Made by a program: the position numbers and the translations under genes. A model generated the notes under the pieces. It made no database searches. It saw nothing but the letters and a program-made list of their open reading frames with translations, and was not told the DNA's origin. DNA of 5,333 nucleotides from Nitriliruptorales bacterium (GTDB taxonomy: Bacteria; Actinomycetota; Nitriliruptoria; Euzebyales; Egibacteraceae), in NCBI GenBank assembly GCA_007126835.1, contig SLAO01000109.1, forward strand, positions 1 to 5,333, in the 5' to 3' direction. Positions 1 through 5,317 of the stretch are shown here, piece by piece. Each line of letters begins with the position of its first letter. Within the stretch, counting starts at the first letter, position 1.

Positions 1-2
1 CG

Positions 3-76
3 TGGAGCGGGTGAGGGGAATCGAACCCCCGTTGCGAGCTTGGGAAGCTCGTGTTCTACCATTGAACTACACCCGC
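3..76 (-). tRNA. tRNA-Gly (anticodon CCC)
   Basis: Read on the minus strand from 76, the sequence folds into a full cloverleaf. The acceptor stem GCGGGTG pairs with CACCCGC. The D-arm has GTTC/GAAC with a loop containing GG. The anticodon stem CGAGC/GCTCG encloses the 7-nt loop TTCCCAA, giving anticodon CCC, which reads glycine codon GGG. The T-arm is GGGGG/CCCCT with loop TTCGATT. The discriminator base is U (position 6), as is usual for bacterial tRNA-Gly, and the CCA tail is encoded at 5-3. The gene is complete and transcribed away from dcd. A good TATCAT -10 element lies 14 nt upstream. Confidence 0.96.
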
Positions 77-89
77 GGGCTGGGAAGGC

Positions 90-119
90 ATGATACGGCC
101 GCCGTTCGACACCGTGCAA
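90..119 (-). promoter_or_regulatory. Promoter candidate for tRNA-Gly
   Basis: On the minus strand, TTGCAC (119-114) and TATCAT (95-90, five of six matches to TATAAT) are separated by 18 nt. Transcription would start near 83, about 7 nt before the mature tRNA 5' end at 76, which is the normal arrangement for a bacterial tRNA gene. The -35 box matches only the TTG half. The element lies in the 55-bp gap shared with the divergent dcd gene, whose own promoter I could not pick out. Confidence 0.5.
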
Positions 120-131
120 TCGAGGCCGCTC

Positions 132-707
132 ATGATCCTGTCCGACCGGGACATCCGCGCCGAGCTCGACGCTGGGCGCGTCGTGGTGGACCCCATCGGC
201 GACGAGGCGGTGCAGCCGTCATCGATCGACTTGCGGGTGGACCACCGCTTCCGCGTCTTCGCCAACCACCGGTACCCCTACATCGACACGCGGGCTCCCC
301 AGCCCGATCTGACTGAGCTGGTTGAGGTCGCCGACGGCGAGCCGTTCGTGCTGCACCCCGGCGAGTTCGTGCTGGGCGCGACTCTCGAACGGGTGGCGTT
401 GCCCGACGACCTCGTTGCCCGCCTCGAGGGCAAGTCGAGCCTGGGCCGTCTGGGCTTGCTGATTCACTCGACCGCAGGCTTCGTCGACGCGGGGTGGGAC
501 GGCTGGCTCACCCTCGAGCTGTCCAACGTCGCGACGTTGCCGATCGCGATCTACCCCTCGATGAAGATCGGTCAACTGGCCCTGTTCCGCCTGTCCTCCC
601 CGGCCGAGGTCCCCTACGGGTCCGAGGTGCTGCGCAGCAAGTACCAGGGGCAAGAGGGCCCGACGGCCAGCCGCTACTTCGAGAACTTCGAGGGGCGAGG
701 CGGGTAG
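132..707 (+). CDS. dcd: dCTP deaminase, probably the bifunctional dUMP-forming type
   Basis: This 191-residue cytosolic enzyme deaminates dCTP for the pyrimidine deoxynucleotide supply to thymidylate synthase. It is full length for the family (the mycobacterial enzyme is about 190 aa) and closely resembles it throughout. Visible motifs are the start MILSDRDIRAEL (1-12), QPSSIDLRVD (28-37), HPGEFVLGATLE (75-86), EGKSSLGRLGLL (99-110), HSTAGF (112-117), LTLELSN (126-132) with the probable catalytic Glu129, MKIGQL (144-149) and KYQGQ (170-174). The HSTAGF stretch matches the Mycobacterium tuberculosis DCD-DUT enzyme rather than E. coli Dcd, so direct dCTP-to-dUMP conversion is inferred. The usual DPG after it reads DAG (119-121). 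The ATG at 132 is chosen because GAGG (122-125) sits 6 nt upstream and the protein then starts exactly like its relatives. An in-frame ATG at 90 would add 14 unlike residues. The gene stands alone, divergent from tRNA-Gly and convergent with the ANTAR gene. Confidence 0.96.
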   Translation: MILSDRDIRAELDAGRVVVDPIGDEAVQPSSIDLRVDHRFRVFANHRYPYIDTRAPQPDLTELVEVADGEPFVLHPGEFVLGATLERVALPDDLVARLEGKSSLGRLGLLIHSTAGFVDAGWDGWLTLELSNVATLPIAIYPSMKIGQLALFRLSSPAEVPYGSEVLRSKYQGQEGPTASRYFENFEGRGG

Positions 708-780
708 GCCCGGAGCACACCGGGTGGGCCGGGCACGCCCGGAGCACCCGGGCGGGCCGGCTAGGCCCGGAGCACACCGG
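705..780 (+). repeat. Three tandem GC hairpins between convergent genes (terminator-like)
   Basis: The core CGGAGCAC recurs at 711, 740 and 768, a spacing of 29 and 28 bp. A 19-bp segment is repeated exactly at 705-723 and 762-780. Each copy is a hairpin: CCCGG (709-713) with CCGGG (720-724), loop AGCACA; CGCCCGG (736-742) with CCGGGCG (748-754), loop AGCAC; and CCGG (767-770) with CCGG (777-780), loop AGCACA. The first copy begins in the dcd stop codon, and the array ends 23 bp before the stop of the opposing ANTAR gene. Stems are nearly symmetric, so they could act on transcripts of either strand. No T-run follows, so classic intrinsic termination is not shown. The repeat and folds are directly visible; the termination role is inferred. 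Confidence 0.6.
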
Positions 781-803
781 CGGCGATGGCGACCCGCACC
801 TCT

Positions 804-1466
804 TCAAGGGTCGGCGCCTGCCCGAAGGATCTCTTGCGCCACCCTGTGCGCGGTGACCCTGCGGGCCCTTGCCTGCGCCCTGATCCGCTCGAAGGCAGTG
901 CCCGCATCAATGCCGTCGCGAGCCATCAGGAAGCCCTTGGCCTGTTCGACCTCGACCCGGTGATCGAGGGCGTGCTGGAGCTGCTCGACGCGCGTTCGGC
1001 TGGCGTCCAGGGCTTTGACGGTCCGGGTGTGGCTCGCGGCGACCTCGCCCAGCAGGCGCAAGGTGGTGACTTCCTCCGGCGTCCAGGGGCGGGCCCCGGC
1101 GTCGGCAACGGTCAAGGCTCCCGTGGGGTCGCGTCCGGGAGAAACGATCGGCACAGCCAGCACCGCGCGCCACGTGGCAGGTGCCTCGGCGGCGACGTAC
1201 GACGCCACCGGCTTCGCGGTCCTCCAGCTGCGCTCGCTGATCCCGACAACGGGGCTGTCCGCGCCGACCAGCCACCGCGCCTGCGCACCCGACACGGCAA
1301 CGGGAGTGAGTCCACCATCCTCGGCGAGCGAGATCATCGCGTCCGGCACGTCGAGCACGACCGTTGCGTGCCACAGCACGTTGGCGAGCAACTCATCGAC
1401 GCGGGGTTGCTCGGCAACCGCGTGCGCCAGCGCCCCCAACGCCTCGAGGACCCGCCCCTCGCCCAC
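804..1466 (-). CDS. GAF-ANTAR domain RNA-binding response regulator
   Basis: This is a 220-residue soluble regulator. Residues about 8-150 look like a GAF sensory domain, with the AVLAVPIVSP and TGALTVAD strand pattern and then WTPEEVTTLRLLGEVAA. Residues about 160-215 are an ANTAR domain: a short helix (RTRVEQLQHALDHR), then VEVEQAKGFLMARDG (171-185), TAFERIRAQA (190-199) and RVAQEIL (208-214). The conserved E174-Q175-A176-K177-G178, A191-F192 and V209-A210 are present. ANTAR proteins bind paired RNA hairpins and act as antiterminators. In GAF-ANTAR proteins the GAF domain takes the place of a phosphorylated receiver, but its ligand cannot be read here. The GTG start at 1466 is supported by GAGGAAGG (1480-1473) 6 nt upstream and by an in-frame TAG 18 nt further upstream. 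No kinase or obvious target operon is adjacent. Two hairpins lie in its own leader (1519-1551). Confidence 0.9.
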   Translation of the reverse strand: MGEGRVLEALGALAHAVAEQPRVDELLANVLWHATVVLDVPDAMISLAEDGGLTPVAVSGAQARWLVGADSPVVGISERSWRTAKPVASYVAAEAPATWRAVLAVPIVSPGRDPTGALTVADAGARPWTPEEVTTLRLLGEVAASHTRTVKALDASRTRVEQLQHALDHRVEVEQAKGFLMARDGIDAGTAFERIRAQARARRVTAHRVAQEILRAGADP

Positions 1467-1518
1467 GGCTGGCCTTCCTCGGCCCTACCGCCCGCCCCAT
1501 TGCGGACGGTGGAAGCAC

Positions 1519-1551
1519 ACCCCGGTCGCGGGGTCACGGCGCCCGGCGCCG
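1519..1551 (-). promoter_or_regulatory. Tandem hairpins in the leader of the GAF-ANTAR gene
   Basis: Two inverted repeats lie 2 bp apart, 53-85 nt upstream of the GTG start. The first is CGGCGCC (1537-1543) and GGCGCCG (1545-1551) around a single base. The second is ACCCCG (1519-1524) and CGGGGT (1529-1534) with a 4-nt loop. In the minus-strand transcript they would form consecutive GC-rich stem-loops if transcription starts upstream of 1551. The rest of the gap (1467-1687) shows no gene. It has a CGTCA-N7-TGACG repeat at 1579-1595 and no convincing -35/-10 pair. A leader control role is inferred. Confidence 0.3.
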
Positions 1552-1667
1552 CAGTCAGTTACCTCTCGGAGAACGTACCGTCATGTGGTGTGACGTGAGT
1601 CCGGGCGTTCGGCACTGCTCCGCAGGCCTGTTGACCCTTCGGCACGCGGGAGCTGGACTCCGGCCGT

Positions 1668-1684
1668 GGAGGGCTTGGCCCCCC
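1668..1684 (-). terminator. Weak hairpin just after the etfD-like gene
   Basis: In the minus-strand transcript GGGGGG (1684-1679) can pair with CCCTCC (1673-1668) across a 5-nt loop, with one G-U pair. It begins 4 nt after the etfD stop codon. No U-tract follows, so it is at best a weak or factor-assisted terminator. Confidence 0.2.
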
Positions 1685-1687
1685 GGG

Positions 1688-3871
1688 TCAGGCGTGCGGG
1701 TCCGCCCCAGCCTCTTGCCCAGCGGGCTCATCGTCGCTGGTCACCGAGGGGTGGGATTCGTTCCCGTTGACACTCGCAACCGGCAGCAGCGAGTCGGACA
1801 GGATCTGCGCGATGTCGACGACACGCACCTGCCCCTCGGCAAGCCCACCCTTGCCGGTCTTGTCGGCGACCGCGTCGTCGAGCATCACCATGCAGAACGG
1901 GCACGCGGTGGACACCAGGTCGGGTTCGAGCTCGAGCGCTTCGTCGATCCGCTCGTGGTTGACCCGCTTGCCGATGTCCTCCTCCATGAAGAAGCGCGCA
2001 CCTCCCGCGCCGCAGCAGAAGCCGTGGTTGCGGCACCGAGGCATCTCGACCTTCTCGAGCCCCGCCACCCCGTCGACCACCGCGCGCGGGGGGTCGTACA
2101 CGTCGTTGTGCCGACCGAGGAAGCACGGGTCGTGGTAGGTCACCCGCTTGGCGACCTCCGACTGCGGCGTCAGCCGCCCTTCCTCCACCAGACGCGCGAG
2201 CAGTTGCGAGTGGTGGATGACCTCGAAGTGCCCGCCGAAGGCGGGGTACTCGTTGCCGATCGCGTTGAAGCAGTGCGGGCATGTCGCGACGATCTTGCGG
2301 GCGCCGACCTCGTTTAAGGTCTCGATGTTGGTCTCGGCCATCATCTGGAAGAGGTACTCCATGCCGATGCGCCGGGCCGGGTCGCCGGTGCACGCCTCCC
2401 CGGGTCCCAGCACCGCCCACGAGACCCCGGCCGCGTCGAGCAGGTCCGCGACGGTCTGCGTGGTCTTCTTCGCCCGGTCCTCGAACGCGCCGGCGCAACC
2501 CACCCAGAACAGGTACTCGATGTCGTCGCCCATCGGCCCGTCCACGACCTTCACGTCGCGGTCGCCGACCCAGTCGAGGCGCTTGGACGCCCCCGCGCCC
2601 CACGGATCCCCGGAGTTCTCGAGGTTGCGCAGCATCGCCCCGGCCTCGGCCGGGAAGCTCGATTCCATCATCACCTTGTAGCGGCGCAGGTCGGCGATGT
2701 GATCGACGTGCTCGATGTCGACGGGGCACTCCTGCACGCAGGCGCCGCACATCGTGCACGACCACAGCACGTCGTAGTCGATGACGGCGCCGGCTTGACC
2801 AGGCTCGTCGCTGACGAGCGCCTGGTTGAGCACCTCGACATCACCGTTGGCGCCGCGCTTGTCCTCGTCGAGGATGTAGGGGCCCTTGGCGTAGAGGTGG
2901 TCGCGCAGGTCCATGATCAACAGCTTGGGCGACAGCGGCTTGCCGGTGTTCCATGCTGGGCATTGACTCTGGCACCGCCCGCACTCGGTGCACGAGTACA
3001 TGTCGAGCAGGCGCTTGAAGCCGAAGTGCTCGATCTCGCCGACGCCGAGGACGTCGTCCTCGTCCATCTCCTCCACGTCGATCTTGGGGGCCTCGAGGCG
3101 CCCCAGCGCCTTGGGCCACCGGCTGAACAGCACGCTGGGCCAGATCGACAGCACGTGGAGGTGCTTGGAGTGCACGGTGAACAAGAAGAAGCCGAGGAAC
3201 ACCACCAGGTGGGCGAGCAGGAACACCGTGCCCAGCAGCTCCAGGCCTGTTTGGTCGATACCGCCCATGAGGTCGCCGAACCACGACGACACGAACGCGC
3301 CGTCGGGGTAGGGCAGCGTGTCCTTGGCGGCCCGGGCGCCGCGCAGCACAAGCGCGGTGTACAGCAGCGCGAACTCGGCCAGCAGCACGTACCAGCCCTC
3401 GTCGAGCCGGGAGCCGGCGAACCGCGAGTCGCGCCCCCGCCGGGCCGGGGCCTGGCTCAGGCGGATCGCCGCGAAGCCGATCACCGCGACGAGGACGAGC
3501 ACCGTGAACAGGTCCTGCGTGAAGCCCAGCACCTCGGTGCGGGTCTCGCCGGGCGGGAAGCCCGGGATGTGGAACTCCAGATCGAAGATCTCGCCGACGG
3601 CCTCGAGCGTGTGGGTCTGCAGGAACAAGAAACCCCAAAAGATCAGGAAGTGCAGCACGCCGGTGCCGCTCCACTGCAGGATCTTCTCCTGGCCGAACAC
3701 GTGGCGGCCCAGCAGGCGCAGCTTGGTGCTCCACTGCCCCATGCGGTCGGGCATGCGCTCGGCCGCGAGCAGGAGGCGGACGAGGAAGACGAGGCGCCGG
3801 CCCACGAGGTACAACCCGCCGGCGAGCACGGTGACCCCGGCCACCAGCCGGACGATGTCGAGCGTGTCCAT
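1688..3871 (-). CDS. etfD: EtfD/FadF-type membrane Fe-S oxidoreductase (ETF:menaquinone electron transfer)
   Basis: This 727-residue protein has a NarI-like membrane domain fused to heterodisulfide-reductase-like Fe-S domains. About five to six membrane segments lie near residues 4-37, 70-92, 120-138, 159-176 and 211-239. His74, His87, His221 and His234 are candidate heme b ligands. Two [4Fe-4S] motifs follow, CTECGRCQSQCP (Cys294, 297, 300, 304) and CTMCGACVQECP (Cys372, 375, 378, 382). Two cysteine-rich CCG domains come next: Cys459, Cys494 and C531-P-H-C534 with a single Cys in ACTGD, then Cys583, the Cys619-Cys620 pair and C657-P-F-C660. The tail from about 704 is acidic and disordered-looking. 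By similarity to mycobacterial Rv0338c (EtfD) and Bacillus FadF, it should pass electrons from electron-transfer flavoprotein, reduced in fatty-acid beta-oxidation, to menaquinone. No etfBA lies in the window. I chose the ATG at 3871 because AAGGGG (3882-3877) sits 5 nt upstream. A GTG at 3892 would add 7 residues but has no clear ribosome site. The gene is 83 bp downstream of def and probably has its own promoter. Confidence 0.85.
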   Translation of the reverse strand: MDTLDIVRLVAGVTVLAGGLYLVGRRLVFLVRLLLAAERMPDRMGQWSTKLRLLGRHVFGQEKILQWSGTGVLHFLIFWGFLFLQTHTLEAVGEIFDLEFHIPGFPPGETRTEVLGFTQDLFTVLVLVAVIGFAAIRLSQAPARRGRDSRFAGSRLDEGWYVLLAEFALLYTALVLRGARAAKDTLPYPDGAFVSSWFGDLMGGIDQTGLELLGTVFLLAHLVVFLGFFLFTVHSKHLHVLSIWPSVLFSRWPKALGRLEAPKIDVEEMDEDDVLGVGEIEHFGFKRLLDMYSCTECGRCQSQCPAWNTGKPLSPKLLIMDLRDHLYAKGPYILDEDKRGANGDVEVLNQALVSDEPGQAGAVIDYDVLWSCTMCGACVQECPVDIEHVDHIADLRRYKVMMESSFPAEAGAMLRNLENSGDPWGAGASKRLDWVGDRDVKVVDGPMGDDIEYLFWVGCAGAFEDRAKKTTQTVADLLDAAGVSWAVLGPGEACTGDPARRIGMEYLFQMMAETNIETLNEVGARKIVATCPHCFNAIGNEYPAFGGHFEVIHHSQLLARLVEEGRLTPQSEVAKRVTYHDPCFLGRHNDVYDPPRAVVDGVAGLEKVEMPRCRNHGFCCGAGGARFFMEEDIGKRVNHERIDEALELEPDLVSTACPFCMVMLDDAVADKTGKGGLAEGQVRVVDIAQILSDSLLPVASVNGNESHPSVTSDDEPAGQEAGADPHA

Positions 3872-3901
3872 GGCCACCCCTTGGTCTGCCACCTACAAGC
3901 G

Positions 3902-3938
3902 GTTACTTAACGGTAACTAACGGGTTGTGCCCTGCCAA
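3902..3938 (-). promoter_or_regulatory. etfD promoter candidate overlapped by an inverted-repeat operator
   Basis: On the minus strand TTGGCA (3938-3933, five of six matches to TTGACA) is followed after 17 nt by TACCGT (3915-3910, the actinobacterial TAnnnT pattern). This predicts a start near 3903 and a leader of about 32 nt to the ATG at 3871. The -10 box lies inside the inverted repeat GTTAC (3902-3906), 6 nt, GTAAC (3913-3917). An overlapping direct repeat TAACGG occurs at 3908-3913 and 3918-3923. This AT-rich island stands out in very GC-rich surroundings. A repressor covering the -10 box is the natural reading; a TetR- or GntR-type fatty-acid regulator is a guess from the gene's role. 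Confidence 0.5.
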
Positions 3939-3954
3939 AGCGACCGTCGTCGCA

Positions 3955-4464
3955 TCAGCCGCGCTTGGGTTCGTAGACCTTGCGGCGGAACACGTCGGTG
4001 CGCGTTGATGTCACGCGGTCAAGGATGAGCCGTCCGTCAAGGTGGTCGAGCTCGTGCTGGAACGCGCGTGCCTCGAAGCCGTGGGTCTCGATGACCTGCT
4101 CGTCGCCGTCGGGGCCGGTCCCGCGGATGACGATCCGCACCGCGCGGCGGACGTTGGCCGTCCAGTCGGGCACGCTCATGCAGCCCTCGCGGCGCACCTC
4201 GCCGCCGTGAGCCAGAACCAGCTCGGGATCGAACAGCACCACCAACCCGTGGTTGGCGTCCTTGGCCTTGGGGTGGTTCGACACGTCCACGCAGAACGCC
4301 CGGCGGGACACGCCGATCTGGGGTGCCGCCAGCCCGACGCAGCCCGGCGACACCCGCATCGTGTCGACGAGGTCGGCAGCCAGCTGCGGGTCCGGGCCGG
4401 CGCAGCGCACCGCGGGGGTCTTGAGCACCGCGTTGGGCACGGTGACGACGACGCGCTCGCCCAT
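3955..4464 (-). CDS. def: Peptide deformylase
   Basis: This 169-residue cytosolic metalloenzyme removes the formyl group from the N-terminal methionine of new proteins. All three family motifs are present. Motif 1 is GCVGLAAPQ (41-49) and motif 2 is EGCMS (93-97, where most relatives have EGCLS). Motif 3 is QHELDH (136-141). Cys95, His137 and His141 are the expected metal ligands and Glu138 the catalytic base. Length is normal. The ATG at 4464 directly follows the TGA stop of the upstream ACT-domain gene (TGAATG). No strong Shine-Dalgarno site is visible in that gene's last codons, so translation probably depends on ribosomes finishing the upstream gene. No methionyl-tRNA formyltransferase gene, a common def partner, is in the window. 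Downstream, etfD follows after 83 bp with its own promoter candidate. Confidence 0.95.
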   Translation of the reverse strand: MGERVVVTVPNAVLKTPAVRCAGPDPQLAADLVDTMRVSPGCVGLAAPQIGVSRRAFCVDVSNHPKAKDANHGLVVLFDPELVLAHGGEVRREGCMSVPDWTANVRRAVRIVIRGTGPDGDEQVIETHGFEARAFQHELDHLDGRLILDRVTSTRTDVFRRKVYEPKRG

Positions 4465-4980
4465 TCAGAGGGTCTCGGCGTCGATGGGCTGGACGCTGAC
4501 CTCGACCCCCCCGACTCCGTCGCGTACCAACGCCGCAAGCGCTTCCTCGTCGGTGGCGGCGGGCACCGCGACCTCCATGACGCAGGCGTACACGGGCTGC
4601 TCGCCGGCCAGCACGCGGGTGGTCAGGTCCGTGACGTTGACCCCCGCGTCGGCCAGCGTCCGGGACGCGGCGTGCACGATCCCGGGCCGATCGGTGCCGT
4701 AGACGGTCAGCACGTGGCTGGCCGGAGCCGACTCGTGGCCTTCACCGACTTCGGCGACCCGGACGATCAACCCGAGGTCCCGGGTGGACTCAGTCAGGGC
4801 GGTCTCGAGCTCGTCGGGTGCCGTGCCACAGTCGACGAGCAGCATGATCGCGAAATGGCCACCGAGGATGGTCATCGATGAATCGGTCAGGTTGCCGCCG
4901 TGCTTGTAGAGCACGCCGGTGACCCGAGCGATGATTCCGGGTTGATCCACGCCGATGGCGGTGACGGCCAGCGAGGACAC
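4465..4980 (-). CDS. Tandem ACT-domain protein, GcvR-like
   Basis: This is a 171-residue soluble protein made of two ACT domains and nothing else. The first spans about 4-75 and holds the ligand-loop motif DQPGIIARV (12-20). The second spans about 89-166 and holds DRPGIVHAAS (97-106). ACT domains bind amino acids at their dimer interfaces. The two-ACT layout is that of GcvR, which modulates the glycine cleavage system regulator in E. coli. Without a visible GcvA partner or gcv genes the actual role is unknown. The GTG at 4980 is chosen because GGAG (4989-4986) lies 5 nt upstream within the purine-rich stretch AAAGGAGAGGAG (4997-4986), and the first ACT strand starts at residue 4. The frame stays open to 5295, but the extra 105 residues look non-coding. 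The stop codon abuts the def start, so the two are probably co-transcribed and translationally coupled. Confidence 0.88.
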   Translation of the reverse strand: MSSLAVTAIGVDQPGIIARVTGVLYKHGGNLTDSSMTILGGHFAIMLLVDCGTAPDELETALTESTRDLGLIVRVAEVGEGHESAPASHVLTVYGTDRPGIVHAASRTLADAGVNVTDLTTRVLAGEQPVYACVMEVAVPAATDEEALAALVRDGVGGVEVSVQPIDAETL

Positions 4981-5008
4981 GCGTGCTCCTCTCCTTTGAG
5001 GTGCGCGG

Positions 5009-5014
5009 AGTCTA
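5009..5014 (-). promoter_or_regulatory. -10 element candidate for the ACT-def genes
   Basis: The minus-strand hexamer TAGACT (5014-5009) matches TATAAT at four of six positions, including the key T, A and final T. It would start transcription near 5002, giving a 22-nt leader that just contains the AAAGGAGAGGAG ribosome site. No good -35 box is seen 16-19 nt upstream. Confidence 0.3.
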
Positions 5015-5057
5015 ACGATCCCGAGCCCCAGCGGCCGAGAACGCCGCGGTTTCGGGA

Positions 5058-5085
5058 TTGACAGGACCTCTGGCCAGAATATGGG
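5058..5085 (+). promoter_or_regulatory. Rightward promoter candidate (TTGACA-N16-TATGGG)
   Basis: A perfect -35 consensus TTGACA (5058-5063) is followed after 16 nt by TATGGG (5080-5085), which shares TAT with TATAAT. It points away from the ACT gene and would start transcription near 5092. Three GC hairpins then lie in the predicted leader. The target gene is either the open frame running off the window or one beyond it. The -10 box is weak. Confidence 0.35.
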
Positions 5086-5317
5086 TCGGCCGCCTGAGGA
5101 ATGCCGCGGGGAGTGCCGCGCCTTCGCTGGTCCGCGGGGGTGAGTGGCCCCCCGCAGCCACGCCGAGTTGGCGGGGACCGCCGCCACGACGAAAACGTGA
5201 CCGTCCACGTCATCATTGCCCGGGCCCCCGGCCTGGAACCGCTGTTCCACACCGGACAGGTTGCCCGGACAAGAGCGGCCACTTATCTCGGGCAAATCGG
5301 ATGCGGGTGGTACATCT

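Noticed and set aside
90..131. Upstream ATG start for dcd
   Set aside because: The 14 extra residues do not match the family, and this ATG falls inside the tRNA promoter's -10 box. GAGG before 132 marks the better start.
2146..2190. Loss of a cysteine in the first CCG domain of the etfD product as a defect (ACTGD instead of CCG)
   Set aside because: The CTGD form with the remaining cysteines intact appears typical of the EtfD/FadF-like proteins as I recall them, and the second CCG domain is canonical. I do not treat it as damage. The exact position of the change is near 2388-2395, within this gene.
1364..2317. 317-codon plus-strand open frame across the ANTAR start, the gap and the etfD 3' end
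   Set aside because: It overlaps two well-supported minus-strand genes, its product is Arg-rich and resembles no family I know, and it has no plausible ribosome site.
2699..3910. 403-codon plus-strand open frame opposite etfD
   Set aside because: It is fully antisense to the etfD-like gene, whose cysteine motifs and membrane segments are clear. The product is a low-complexity string of His, Gln, Glu and Ala, typical of GC-rich antisense frames.
4042..4881. 279-codon plus-strand open frame opposite def and the ACT gene
   Set aside because: It is antisense to two recognised genes and its translation is compositionally biased with no domain pattern.
4981..5295. N-terminal extension of the ACT-domain frame by 105 codons
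   Set aside because: The extension has no ACT-like or other recognisable sequence, while GTG 4980 has an excellent ribosome site and a -10 candidate lies inside the extension.
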